Shown here piece after piece: positions 25,096 through 34,710 of a DNA stretch of 64,000 nucleotides. Where the stretch lies: positions 186,001 to 250,000 of the forward strand of contig CAVOGX010000014.1 of NCBI GenBank assembly GCA_963695505.1. Direction: 5' to 3'. The notes under the pieces were generated by a model, which was not told the origin of the DNA, made no database searches, and saw only the letters and a program-made list of their open reading frames with translations. This DNA is from JACSRF01 sp963695505. GTDB lineage: Bacteria > Chloroflexota > Anaerolineae > Promineifilales > Promineifilaceae. The position numbers and the translations under genes are program-made. Position 1 is the first letter of the stretch; each line of letters opens with the position of its first letter.

Positions 25096-26583
25096 CTAAT
25101 CAATATCGATAAACAAGGGAATTGTGCCGTTTTCTTCATCGATTGGACCAGCCATTTTTCCCACCACAATCCCATCGACCTGGCTGACTGGCTAGTCCTC
25201 ATTTCGCCACTCGTCGAAAGGGCAATTTTGTCGCCAATCTCCCCGTTTGCCACCAGCGCCAAACTGGACACATTGACGGCTGGGGCCAACCCATCGGTTA
25301 TGATGACGAGATAGCTGTTAGGGGCAATCACACCGGCAGTCGGCGCAAAGTCGACGTATTCGCTGCCATCTTCAAAAGCAACGGTTTCGGCTGAAACTGC
25401 CTCTTTGGCCACGCCAATGACAGCATTGCGGTTGCTGGCATCGACTTTAGCCACTGCCAGCATCGGCTGACCATTTTCAGGTGATGCGGTGACGCCAACC
25501 ATCGCTACCAAATCACCCGGCTCGATGGTTGTAGCTACCCAGATTGACGACTAGAGATTGGGCGGCAGCCGAGCGATCGACAATGCCATTTGTACTGATT
25601 CCAGCTATTGCCACCAAAATAGGCGTCGAACCAACCACTGCTGCCTTGCACATACATGCCGCGATATTGGTCGCTGAAGATGCGTGCGCCGTAGCCTTGT
25701 TCACCCAATCGAGTCGGTTCCGCGGGCATAAAGACCCTTGCCGCCTTCAAAGTAGCCACCCTCATTATAAAAACTGTAGCTGTTGGAGGTATCACCACGG
25801 CCGTAAACGCCCACGCCCTGATTGCTTTGACCATAGACACCTGGGGCAAGGATATTGGGATGGGTGCGATTCGCGCCGCTGTAGCCATAGACGCCGATGC
25901 CGTTGGTGCTGTAGAAGTAGCCGGCATAGCCTCGATTGGCATTGCTGCCGCCATCAAAGCCATAGACGGCATAGCCATCTTGCGTTTGCCCATAGATGGC
26001 ACGGCCGTTTTCGGCCAGACCATAGATGGCATTACCGGTTGTCGTTTGCCCTGTAATGGCGCCACGATTAAAGGCAAAGACATCGTTGTTCATTTGCACT
26101 TCGAGCAGCGTAGTTGTTGGGGATGGCATTGGCTGTGCCTTTCACAATGGCGCCCGGACGCAGCGTGTGGGCCATCGGCGCCGGCAAAATCTCCTGACGC
26201 GGCGTGAGCAATTCGCCATTGACAGTTTGCGCCACCCACAGCTCTTCACCATTAAAGATGTCGGTTGTGATGCCCAGTCGCGTTTCAAAAAGGCCATCCT
26301 TCACAGCAATATTGGTGTTGCCACTATCCCAGAGCAATGCGCCGCCCGCCTGAGCATTATAAATTTGAAAGCGCATCGTGAATGTGCCATTGAGCGGCAC
26401 GTCATTCTCGTCGGTGAGATAACCTTGATAGGTGATGGCATCGCCAATGGTGGCCACTGGGGCAAAAGGAGACTCGGGCGAATCAGCGCCAACCAGGGCA
26501 GGCCAATACCCGCCCAAGCCACCGAGCAGCAGCAGGGCAGCGGCCATGGATAAAACATAGAACAGGTGACTTTTGGTTTTCAT
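25096..26583 (-). CDS. Secreted beta-repeat protein with GxAxYG repeats, frameshifted
   Basis: The start MKTKSHLFYVLSMAAALLLLG is a signal peptide. An N-terminal domain follows (ITYQGYLTDENDVPLNGTFTM, DGLFETRLG) that is common on exported tail-fibre-like proteins. Next come short glycine repeats of the type GNAIYGLAENGRAIYGQTQ, GYAVYG, GIGVYGYSG and GVGVYGRGD, about 10-19 residues apart, and a C-terminal domain with EPGDLVAMVGVTASPENGQP ending TIPLFIDID. At least four single-base indels between 25,150 and 26,120 split it. With these corrected the product is about 495 residues. It may be a trimeric or beta-helical surface fibre; no S74 chaperone domain is seen. Confidence 0.65.
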
Positions 26584-26690
26584 ATTTTCTCCTTTTGGGT
26601 AAGTAGGCTTGGCGATGGTAGTCCGGTGGGGATCCGGTCACTAGTATTGGGAATGGCCTACAAACAAGTAGTGGTCAAAAAGACCTGGGG

Positions 26691-28744
26691 TTATCTCTCT
26701 TGTAATTGTAACTGCAATGTCAATGCCGGCGCGTAGGTCGGGTCTAGCGACAAGCTGCGCTGCACCGCCTGACGCGCCGCATCAAAGCGGCCTTGTTGGA
26801 AGTAGACGGTGGCCAGACCGAGGTGAAAATCGGCCGAATCAGGCTGCCACTTCACCGCTTGCTCAAAGGCACTTTGCGCCGCCTGGAGATTGCCACCCTG
26901 CAACTGCGCCCAGCCTAAAATGCCAAAGGCAATGCCATCGGTGGCATCGAGATCAACTGCCCGCTGGGCTTGCGTGAGCGCCGTCTCTCCATCACCTGAT
27001 CGCAGCGCAAGATCGGCGTATTGTTGATACGTCAGGGCAATCGTCGGAGCCAAGAGCAATTGCTTGTTCATAAGCCGCATAGGCCATTTATTATTTTCAG
27101 GGTTTTCAACTGCCTCCTGCGCATAGATGGCGGCAAGCTGGGTATACAGGACGGGATCAGTTGGGCGCAGGGCAATTGCCTCACGCATCGCCTCCTCAGC
27201 TTGCTCAAAGCTGCCTAATTGAGCGGCAGTCAGGCCAAGGGCCGCGTGGTAGGCGGCGCGATCGTGGTTGGTGGGCAACGGCCGTTTCATATTCAACCAG
27301 CGCCGCCAGAGGATTTCCCTGCCCTAACGCTCTGCGTCCCCCGCCAACTGTGCAAGTCGGCCAGCAGCGGGCCAGCGCTGCCCAGCCAGACCACCCAGCC
27401 AAGTCCAAAGCCGCGCCCACCATAACCGCACCTTTGGCCCAGTGCGGCATGGTTATGGGAGCAGCCCGTGAATTGATGGGCGGTCGCTTCGCCGTGACAA
27501 TCGCCAACAGCAGCCAAAACACAACGGCCGTTGCCGCCACCTCAAACAAAAACAGATTACCCACAAGCTGCGCACAAACAGCTGCCATACAAGCCGCTAA
27601 CCAGTGAGCCTCAAGACGCAGTTTGCTCTCTGGCTGCACTGTGGGTGAAGCCGCGTTATTCGCTGCCAGCCCGCCGCAAAATGAATGTGACGAGCAGCAA
27701 AAAGATGACTGTCGCCACAACGCCATAATTGAGCGACCAATCGAGCAGCCAATTGTGGGCGCGGTCAACAACGACACCGCGCCCTTGATAGTAGACAAGC
27801 TGCGGCGGATAAACGGACGGGAAGTGCAGCTCCAGCGTATCAGCGCCGTAGCCAAGCCATAAGCGCGGCCACAGCAGACGGAGCGATGCTTGCCAAATCG
27901 TCCAGCGGGCCGCAATGGAGCCGCCGGCGGCAATGCCGCGCTGCAAAATCAGCAGCAGCGCCCCGCCCAACAAGCAACCCCGCCCAGCCCACTGAGCCAA
28001 CGAAACCGCCGTGACCTGGGGCGCAGCTTGCAGCCACAAAAGCACACCGATGCCAACGACAGCGGCAATCCACGCTGCCCGCGCCTGGGTCAGGGCAATG
28101 ACAATGAGTTCCAGAACGGCTAATGCCCCATAGCCGATGCGCTGCCAACTGTTTTTGCCCAATTGGGCAGCGGTGAGGGTAAGCGGCAGCAGCAGGGCCA
28201 GGTATGCGCCGGTAAAGTTGGCGCGGCCCAGCGTGGTGGTCAGAGGCTGCGGGCATCGGTGAGAACGGGGAAGGGCTGCCACCCAGCCGCCTGGGCCAGA
28301 CCCATCAGGCAAATGGGAACGGCCGTTAAGATAATCACGCGCAGCAGTTGCCGACTGTTTGGCGCATTTAATTGGGTGGCAGCACAACAAAAGAGCAGTA
28401 AATAGCTCATTTGCGTCAGAACGCCGTTGGCGCGATCAAGTGAGCCGAAGATGGCAATGGTTTGATTTGTGCTGAGCAATGTTGAGAGGATGAGAACAAG
28501 AATGAGGGCAATGATGAGATTGCGGATGGGAGCGGGAAAGCGTTGGGCGGAGAGGCCGCCAACCAGCCAACCAGCCACAATAGACCAGCATGCACACCAG
28601 GAGCCGCAGCAGCCACACCTTTGACGCTTCAAACTGCTGCTCAACCCATAAATTTACGAATAAGGGCGTCAGCAGCGCAATCAGCAGCCAGATTCCATGC
28701 AGCCATTTTTGCAGCGGATGTGCTGCTTTCTCAAGTTGCTCCAT
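26691..28744 (-). CDS. O-antigen ligase-like membrane protein with C-terminal TPR domain, frameshifted
   Basis: The start MEQLEKAAHPLQKWLHGIW leads to a polytopic membrane domain with about ten helices. The Wzy/WaaL hallmarks are STNQTIAIFGSLDRANGVLTQ, LGRANFTGAYLALLLPLTL, LTQARAAWIAAVVG and LWLGYGADTLELHFPS, followed by RAHNWLLDWSLNYG. The last 200 residues are TPR (AAYHAALGLTAAQLGSFEQA, TYQQYADLALRSGDGETALT, DFHLGLATVYFQQGRFDAA). WaaL/Wzy proteins ligate or polymerise lipid-linked glycans, or glycosylate proteins. The frame changes at least four times between about 27,280 and 28,590, so the sequence as given encodes only fragments. The intact product would be about 680 residues. Confidence 0.72.
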
Positions 28745-28852
28745 AAGCTAATCGCTACTATTTAGGGAGTGAAGATATTTGATATTTTGTATTGGCCTTT
28801 GTGTAAAATGAGGGCGTGGAAGGCAAAACGGCCGTTAAACCGTCACAGATTT

Positions 28853-28891
28853 CCTGCAGTTGGGTATGGATGTTTGGTTTCATGGTTTATT
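28853..28891 (+). repeat. Direct repeat flanking hicAB, copy 1
   Basis: A 39-base sequence nearly identical to 29554-29593 in the same orientation (three differences including one gap). The shared core includes TTTGGTTTCATGGTTTATT. Together the copies bracket the hicAB pair. In both copies the core contains an ATG that opens the peptide MD(V/I)WFHGL, so it could instead be a duplicated gene start. Confidence 0.7.
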
Positions 28892-28951
28892 GGGGAAACG
28901 GCCGTTGCTGCCCTGTTCAAAGTCGGGACAGAGAAGTAGTCAATGAAAGGG

Positions 28952-29197
28952 TTATGACGCTGTTGAAAATGCCAGGGGTGCAGATAGGTGATAGATAGCC
29001 GGGCGATATTTCGGCTGCGGAATGGGTTTGCCGCTGGCGCGAGCAGCTTCCAGCCACGCTTCCTTCGCTGCCTGCACTTCGCGCAAGGCTTCTTCTGGCG
29101 TTTCGCCAAAGGCGGAACAGAAGCGCAGGTCTGGAATGTCGGCAATGTATCCACCATCTTCTTCTGAGTAAAAAATGCTAATAAAGTAATCTTGCAT
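28952..29197 (-). CDS. hicB: HicB-type antitoxin
   Basis: 81 residues from MQDYFISIFYSEEDGGYIAD, with GGAGG six bases before the ATG. The partial RNase H fold signature of HicB is clear: (Y/F)xxxFYSEEDGGYIADIPDL followed by FGETPEEALREVQAAKEAWLEAA. It starts one base after the HicA stop, the usual hicAB order with the toxin first. HicB neutralises HicA and often represses the operon. No added ribbon-helix-helix or HTH domain is visible in the short C-terminal tail, so repression by this protein is uncertain. Confidence 0.88.
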   Translation of the reverse strand: MQDYFISIFYSEEDGGYIADIPDLRFCSAFGETPEEALREVQAAKEAWLEAARASGKPIPQPKYRPAIYHLSAPLAFSTAS

Positions 29198-29198
29198 C

Positions 29199-29447
29199 TT
29201 AATCCTCCAACTCCAGGCTATATTGCTCAACAAGCTGCAAAAATTGGCGAATTTGATATGGCTTTACCTGCCCTTTGCTGTTTTGCAGGTTCAAGATTTC
29301 GGGAATATCAGGATGTTCAAAGATATGATGGCTGCCACGTATCCGCGATAACTCAAACCCAAACGCTTCAACCAGCGTGACAAAATCGTTAAAACGAATA
29401 TTTTTTGAACCAGACAGAATCTTTTCGAGCAGTTTTTTCTTGTTCAT
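29199..29447 (-). CDS. hicA: HicA-type mRNA interferase toxin
   Basis: 82 residues with a dsRBD-like fold. The conserved IRGSHHIFEHP segment carries the catalytic histidine, followed by QVKPYQIRQFLQLV. HicA cleaves mRNA independently of the ribosome. The gene is slightly longer than the shortest HicA proteins and looks intact. The region is AT-rich and free of ACGGCCGT between 28.9 and 30.35 kb, and the module sits between direct repeats, both compatible with acquisition. Confidence 0.88.
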   Translation of the reverse strand: MNKKKLLEKILSGSKNIRFNDFVTLVEAFGFELSRIRGSHHIFEHPDIPEILNLQNSKGQVKPYQIRQFLQLVEQYSLELED

Positions 29448-29553
29448 ATCCTGCGATAGCCGATTTGTCTTTGATCAAATGTTAGCTGCGGGTTTCACAC
29501 TCGGTAACAGTTAGGCAAGGTAATTATAGCATAGGCAGCAACCTAACAAACCA

Positions 29554-29593
29554 CCTGGAGTTGGGCTATGGATATTTGGTTTCATGGTTTATT
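29554..29593 (+). repeat. Direct repeat flanking hicAB, copy 2
   Basis: Second copy of the 39/40-base repeat, differing from 28853-28891 by G for C, one extra C and A for G. It overlaps the last four codons of the HEPN gene on the other strand. It opens MDIWFHGLFSEHRYP on the + strand, but that frame runs antisense through the HEPN gene. Confidence 0.7.
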
Positions 29594-30304
29594 TAGCGAG
29601 CACAGATATCCACATTCGCCTGAAACAATTAGGCAATCGAATACTAATTTATGTTTTGATTTTTTTCGCCAATATCCCCTTTCAATCACACCTTGTTTCT
29701 CCAATTCGTCGTATGCAGCAGCTTTCTTTAATCGACTAATTAAAGCTTTACCATCCGCTTTCATTGAAAAGAGTTCATAAGCAGTCGTGCTATCCTTAAA
29801 GAACAATTCACACTCATTCATATAACCCCGAATTGCCTCGAGTATAGATTTTATCGTATCAATCGTAACCGTAGGTAATGGCTCGACTTTTTCTAGAGCC
29901 AAATCAAAATCTTTGTGAGCAAACAGCTTATTTCTATACTGACGAGCAGTTTTACTCAGAATTTGAACCCTCTTTAGCTTTTCATCCAAATTGGTAACCA
30001 GTTCATTATAGTTTGCTGAATGCCTCAATCGCTCGCTTATTTGTCCCAGCGAAAGATTTTTGTTTCTGCCCATCTTGGGCTCGTCAGTCAGCCGTCCGAT
30101 GTATATCACAATATCAGTGAGTAGAACTTGTTGGATGATTCGGAAATAAGATGGTGCTGAATCATTTAACAAGCCTATTCTTTCTGGTGAGGTGGCATAA
30201 AGTTGCTCAAAAACGATCCATCTACCGTGCAACCATATAATTTCTGAGCGCAACCTCTCGAATATTGCCTCAATCTCAGTAGGTAGATTTCTCTTATCGT
30301 CCAT
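29582..30304 (-). CDS. AbiU2-like HEPN domain protein
   Basis: 240 residues from the ATG giving MDDKRNLPTEIEAIFERLRS; a TTG 21 bases upstream is an alternative. It is all-helical, with RQYRNKLFAHKDFDLAL near 135 that matches the R-x(4-6)-H ribonuclease motif of HEPN domains. The early IIQQVLLTDIVIYIGRLTDEPKMG segment is typical of the AbiU2-type family. HEPN proteins of this group are found in toxin-antitoxin and phage-abortive loci. No obvious partner nucleotidyltransferase adjoins it, only hicAB downstream. Base composition is AT-rich compared with neighbours, a sign of transfer. Confidence 0.7.
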   Translation of the reverse strand: MDDKRNLPTEIEAIFERLRSEIIWLHGRWIVFEQLYATSPERIGLLNDSAPSYFRIIQQVLLTDIVIYIGRLTDEPKMGRNKNLSLGQISERLRHSANYNELVTNLDEKLKRVQILSKTARQYRNKLFAHKDFDLALEKVEPLPTVTIDTIKSILEAIRGYMNECELFFKDSTTAYELFSMKADGKALISRLKKAAAYDELEKQGVIERGYWRKKSKHKLVFDCLIVSGECGYLCSLNKP

Positions 30305-30356
30305 AATTTTCTCATCGAACAACACTCATCAATTATTCTGACTCTGACTCAAGAAA

Positions 30357-30388
30357 AACGGCCGTTTCCTGTGTGGGAAACGGCCGTT
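30357..30388. repeat. Two palindrome copies forming a hairpin at the end of acnA
   Basis: Two copies of AACGGCCGTT separated by 12 bases are extended by complementary flanks, giving AACGGCCGTTTCC and GGAAACGGCCGTT with a 6-base loop. The structure lies between the HEPN gene start and the acnA stop. It could terminate acnA transcription, though no clear U-tract follows. Confidence 0.65.
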
Positions 30389-30412
30389 CAGCATCTTTAT
30401 AAACCTGCGCCC

Positions 30413-33137
30413 TTACTCCTTCAAGAAGTTGCGCAGAACCGTGTGCAAAATGCCGCCGTTGCGATAGTAATCCACCTCCACCGGCGTATCGATGCGGCAC
30501 GTCGTCTGGAAGTGATCTGTCACACTGCCGTCGCCCTTCACCGCCTGGACGGTGATTTCCTGCACCGGTTTCAGATCATCGGTCAGATTCACCGTGCTAA
30601 AGGTTTCCGTGCCGTCCAGCCCCAGCGCCGCCGCATTCTCGCCCGGCTTAAACTGCAACGGCAGCACGCCCATGCCCACCAGGTTGCTGCGATGAATGCG
30701 CTCGTAGCTCTCGGCAATCACCATCTTCACGCCCAGCAAAAGCGTACCTTTGGCCGCCCAGTCACGGGAACTGCCCATGCCGTAATCCTTGCCCGCCAGC
30801 ACCACCAGCGGCGTGCCGTCTGCCTTGTACTTCAGCGAGGCATCATACATCGTCATCACTTCGTTGGTGGGCAGGTAGGTTGACCAGCCACCTTCCGTGC
30901 CGGGGGCCATCTGGTTGCGCAGGCGCACGTTGGCAAAGGTGCCGCGCGTCATCACCCGGTCGTTGCCGCGCCGCGAACCGTAGGAGTTGAAACTACAGCG
31001 GCTCCACGCCTTGCTCCAGCAAATATTGTGCCGCCGGACTGCTTTGGGCGAAATCGCGCCCGCCGGGGAGATGTGATCGGTCGTCACCGAATCGCCCACC
31101 TTCACCAACACCCGCGCTCCGGTAATATTGGCAATCGGCTTCACTTCCGGCGTCAGCGTCCGTAAAGAAGGGCGGTTCCTGAATGTAGGTCGAATCTGGC
31201 ATTCCACTCATAAATTTCGCCACCGCTGACCGGAATCTCGTTCCAGGTCTCGTTGCCATCCCACACGTTGCCATACTGTTCGCGGAACATCTCCGGCGTC
31301 AACGAAGTCGTGCACGGTCTCGCTTGATTTCCTGCGCTGGTGGGCCAGATATCCTTCAGGTAAACCGGCTGGCCATCTTTACCTGTGCCGATCGGATCGT
31401 TGGTCAGGTCAATGTCGGTGGTGTCCGGCCAGCGCATAGGCCACCACCAGCGGCGGCGAGGCCAGGTAGTTGGTCTTGGTCAGCGGATGACGCGCCCTTC
31501 AAAGTTGCGGTTGCCGCTGAGAACAGCCGAAACCACCAAATCGCCCGCCTGCAATGGCCGTCGGCCACCGGTTCCGGCAGCGGGCCGGAGTTACCGATGC
31601 AGGTGGTGCAGCCAAAACCGACGATGTGAAAGCCCAGCTGCTTCCAGATAGGGCATCAAGCCAGGCTTTGTTCAGATAATCTTCGACCACGCGGGAGCCG
31701 GGAGCCAGGCTGGTTTTGACGTAGGGCGGCATTTTCAGCCCTGCCTCGACTGCTTTTTTGGCCACCAGCCCCGCGCCAAGCATGACGCTGGGGTTGGAGG
31801 TGTTGGTGCAACTGGTGATGGCGGCAATGACGACGGCCCCGTGGCCAATTTCGGCATCGTGACCATTGCTGACAACGGCCGTTCTGCCCAAATCCTCTTC
31901 CTTCAAGCCCAATACCCTGCGGCCCGACCGGAGCCAGCAGCGTCTTCTTGTACATCGTTCTTCATGTCGGCAACGCGGATGCGGTCTTGCGGCCGTTTTG
32001 GCCCGGCCAAACTCGGTTCAATCGTGCCCAAATCCAGCTCCACCATCATCCGTAAATTCGGGATCAGGCATATCATCGGTGCGGAACAAGCCCTGCGCCT
32101 TGCGTGTACTGTTCCACCAGCGCAATCTGCTTCGTCGGACGGCCGGTGTTGCGCATGTAGTTCAACGTTTCCGCATCTACCGGGAAGAAGCCCACGGTCG
32201 CGCCATATTCGGGGCACATATTGGCAATGGTCGCCCGGTCGGCCAGGCGTCATATTGCTCAGGCCAGGGCCATAAGAATTCAACAAATTTGCCCACCACG
32301 CCCTTTCTGCGCAGCAGTTCGGTCACCACGCAGCACCAGATCGGTGGCGGTGGCTCCTTCGGGCAGACTGCCGGTCAGCTTCACGCCGATCACTTCGGGG
32401 GTCAGCATGTAAATCGGCTGGCCCAGCATGACCGCTTCGGCCTCAATGCCGCCCACGCCCCAGCCCACGACGCCCAGGCCGTTGATCATCGTCGTGTGCG
32501 AATCGGTGCCGACGAGGCTGTCGGGGAAAGCAACGGTATCGTCGCCTTCTGGCTTGCTCATGACCACCTTGCCCAGGTATTCCAGATTGACCTGGTGCAC
32601 AATGCCGGTGGCTGGCGGCACAACGCTGGAAGTTCTCGAACGCTTCCTTGCCCCATTTGAGGAACTCGTACCGCTCGCGGTTGCGCACAAATTCGCGCTC
32701 GGCGTTGAACATGAGGGCAAATTTGGAGCCAAATTGGTCTACCTGCACGGAATGGTCAATGACCAGATCGACCGGCACCTGCGGGTTGATTTTCTTGGGA
32801 TCGCCGCCCAGCCGGGCCATCGCCGAACGCAGCGCCGCCAAATCGACAACGGCCGGCACGCCGGTAAAATCCTGCAAAATAACGCGGCCTGGCTTGAAGG
32901 GCAGTTCATTTCTTGACGACGTTTTTGGCGTCCCAGGCGGCCAGTTTTGTCACGTCTTCGGGCATCGACTTCGTAGCCGTCGCAGGTGCGCAGCAGCGCT
33001 TCCAGCAGCACTTTGATGGAAAAGGGCAGTCGGTCGATGTCGCCAAATTCGGCCAATTTGTCCAGTTGGTAATAAGTAAGAGTCGGTGCCGGGCAGGTTG
33101 GCGCGGGCGCCAAAATGGTCTTGAATAGTTTGCTCAT
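30413..33137 (-). CDS. acnA: Aconitate hydratase, AcnA type (heavily frameshifted)
   Basis: The locus spans 2.7 kb, the length expected for a roughly 900-residue AcnA, but its sequence is divided among many overlapping frames. Fragments in order are MSKLFKT..., LAEFGDIDRLPFSIKVLLEA, ILQDFTGVPAVVDLAAL, DLVIDHSVQVDQFGS, LVGTDSHTTMINGLGVVGWG, VMLGQPIYMLTPEVIGVKLTG, ITSCTNTSNPSVMLGAGLVA, GKDYGMGSSRDWAAKGTLL and a clean end RNGGILHTVLRNFLKE. These include the cluster-binding Cys of TSCTNTS and the GSSRDWAAKG loop. It interconverts citrate and isocitrate in the TCA cycle. At least a dozen single-base indels lie above about 30,980, while the last 570 bases are clean. Confidence 0.85.
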
Positions 33138-33215
33138 AAGTTCACCTCGTTCAATTATTCAAAGAGTTGCAAAGTTGCAGGCTCCGTTTTGTATGGTTTT
33201 TGTGCCGGTGCGTCT

Positions 33216-33272
33216 ATTATAGCGGAAATAAAAGGTAGGGAAACGGCCGTTCCCCACCAGCCATGCTATAAT
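33216..33272. promoter_or_regulatory. Divergent -10 elements for acnA and the AsnC-type gene
   Basis: TATAAT occurs on the - strand at 33216-33221, facing acnA, and on the + strand at 33267-33272, facing the RAM protein. One ACGGCCGT copy lies between them near 33243. No good -35 hexamer is visible for either, so the call rests on the -10 boxes and their placement. Confidence 0.4.
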
Positions 33273-33312
33273 CCTGTGTCAAATATCATTTTCAGCCTAC
33301 GCGGAGGTTTTC

Positions 33313-33591
33313 ATGGTTAGCGCAGTGGTTCTTTTACAAATTGAACGTGGGCACATTAATGAGGTGGCCCAGGGGCTGGCATCCCTCAAGGGGGTTTCCG
33401 AGGTGTATTCCGTCGCCGGGCAATATGACCTGGTGGCCGTGATTCGCGTGCCCCACAATGACGACTTGGCCTCGCTGGTCACCGAGCAGATGCACCAGTT
33501 TGACGGCATCCTCAACTCCGAAACCCTGATCGCCTTCCGCGTTTATTCGCAGCACGACCTGGAGAGCATGTTTTCGATTGGAATGCAATGA
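33313..33591 (+). CDS. Stand-alone Lrp/AsnC ligand-binding (RAM) domain protein
   Basis: 92 residues that consist only of the alpha/beta RAM domain of Lrp/AsnC regulators: SAVVLLQIERGHINEVAQGL, VSEVYSVAGQYDLVAVIRV and the C-terminal FRVYSQHDLESMFSIG. The helix-turn-helix half is absent. Stand-alone RAM proteins bind amino acids or other small ligands and can modulate partner regulators. A GGAGG lies before the ATG. The gene is divergent from acnA, suggesting shared control. Confidence 0.88.
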   Translation: MVSAVVLLQIERGHINEVAQGLASLKGVSEVYSVAGQYDLVAVIRVPHNDDLASLVTEQMHQFDGILNSETLIAFRVYSQHDLESMFSIGMQ

Positions 33592-33598
33592 GGGTTCG

Positions 33599-33703
33599 TA
33601 GACGGCCGTTTATCCACATGTTATAATACCGGTGTAATGAGGTGCAACGCACTTCAATTAAAAACTTTGGGGTTATTTACTCAGGGGTAAGTGCGTTACA
33701 CCT
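33599..33703 (+). promoter_or_regulatory. tmRNA promoter and leader hairpin
   Basis: TAGACG (33599-33604), a 17-base spacer and TATAAT (33622-33627) form a plausible sigma-70 promoter. The transcript would begin about 85 bases before mature tmRNA. Its leader contains AGGTGCAACGCACTT (33640-33654) and AAGTGCGTTACACCT (33689-33703), complementary at 14 of 15 positions across a 34-base loop. The hairpin may guide precursor processing. Confidence 0.6.
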
Positions 33704-33720
33704 AAGATTACCTTAACAAC

Positions 33721-34119
33721 GGGGATGACAGGTTTCGACGGGAAAGGCTGATCCTGGACTGCAAGCCGAGCATGCTTTTCAACTCGTAAAACTGGAAGCA
33801 AAAAAATAAGTGCAAACCGCACAAGCACTACTCCGCTCTTCCGCTCGCTGCATAAACAGTGAGGTAGCGGAGCGTCCTAAAAAGGCGCCTCGTCTACCGC
33901 CGTCGCTCGTTGGCCGGTTGGAGTCGGGCGTCATAAAGCCAACGTGCGCCACTGCGACGCTCATAGCGGTGGGTAAGGGCCCTTTCGGGGACCATGGGCT
34001 AGCAGCGTCAGACCCGGTTAGCCGGGGACATAGCGGCGAAAGCAAATAGATTGACTAAGCTTGTAGACGTTCAGAGGTTGAATTTTTCGGACGCGGGTTC
34101 GATTCCCGCCATCTCCACC
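33721..34119 (+). ncRNA. ssrA: Transfer-messenger RNA (tmRNA)
   Basis: The 5' end GGGGATGACAGGTTTCGACG and the 3' end CGCGGGTTCGATTCCCGCC followed by ATCTCCACC are the tRNA-like halves; GGGGATG pairs with CATCTCC. CCA is not fully encoded (ACCT). The tag frame ends ...GCTCTTCCGCTCGCTGCATAA, giving ...ALPLAA-stop, a proper degradation tag. The usual GCA resume codon is followed by seven A and would hit TAA after three codons. With six A it would read AKNKCKPHKHYSALPLAA in one frame. So there is either a one-base excess in this run or a non-GCA resume codon. Confidence 0.93.
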
Positions 34120-34120
34120 T

Positions 34121-34178
34121 CATGAGAGATTAGAGATTGAGATTTGCCAATCTCTAATCTCCAATCTCCAATTACTCC
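34121..34178. repeat. Word-repeat spacer (AGAGATT words)
   Basis: The spacer after tmRNA contains GAGATTAGAGATTGAGATT followed by the complementary words CAATCTCTAATCTCCAATCT and CAATTACTCC. The halves can pair into a long imperfect hairpin. It may serve as a terminator for ssrA or for the convergent thioesterase gene. Confidence 0.6.
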
Positions 34179-34181
34179 TCA

Positions 34182-34625
34182 TCAGCTGTAATAATCAAAT
34201 GAAAATAACTGCGGCGCATGTACATACATGCCGGTTCCCGCTGCCAGTTTCGTGCCATCGTTCAGCAAAATTTGTCCAAAGGCGTGGGCCAGCTTGCCGC
34301 TGGTTTTCTCCACCCACCCTTCCGCTCGCAAAAGCACATTCAAGGGAACGGGTTTGTAATAGTTCACGTTGAGATTTCCTAAAACTACCTTTAGCCCCGA
34401 ACGCCAGACCACTGCACCCATGACCTCGTCAATGACTGCTGCTGTTGCGCCTCCATGAGCGTACCCGGGAGGCCCCTGCTCGGCCTGCGAGAATTGAAAA
34501 TCGGCAAAGACCAACAGGTTATATTCAGGATGAGGTTGTGCGTACCACACCAAGCCCATTCCTTTGCTGTTCTCACTACCACACACAAAACAACTGCCAT
34601 GCTCTGGCAAGCGGGTTGATTCCAT
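34182..34625 (-). CDS. PaaI-type hotdog thioesterase
   Basis: 147 residues from MESTRLPEHGSCFVCGSENSKG. The segment GPPGYAHGGATAAVIDEVMGAV carries the HGG(x)..DE motif of hotdog acyl-CoA thioesterases, and NLNVNYYKPVPLN is the family's central strand. The Cys-x-x-Cys-type start (CFVCG) is common in this subgroup. It would hydrolyse small or aromatic acyl-CoA esters. The frame is open 48 bases upstream, but this ATG matches relatives. Confidence 0.82.
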   Translation of the reverse strand: MESTRLPEHGSCFVCGSENSKGMGLVWYAQPHPEYNLLVFADFQFSQAEQGPPGYAHGGATAAVIDEVMGAVVWRSGLKVVLGNLNVNYYKPVPLNVLLRAEGWVEKTSGKLAHAFGQILLNDGTKLAAGTGMYVHAPQLFSFDYYS

Positions 34626-34710
34626 GTTCCTTACCCCTACTTCGGATATTAGCCTAACATTATGACAAAACATGGTTAAGTTGCAAAAACAGATAGCTTT
34701 GTTTTACATA

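Noticed and set aside
25544..26553. Long + strand frames rich in His/Arg/Cys opposite the repeat protein
   Set aside because: They are mirror frames of the glycine-repeat protein on the other strand; composition is unlike real proteins.
29568..29780. Plus-strand frame beginning MDIWFHGLFSEH
   Set aside because: It runs antisense through the HEPN gene, and its start is part of the direct repeat. No independent support for coding.
30413..33137. Real pseudogenisation of acnA
   Set aside because: Conserved motifs are intact in every fragment, and the same indel style occurs in uvrB and galK. Recent simultaneous decay of several core genes is less likely than assembly error.
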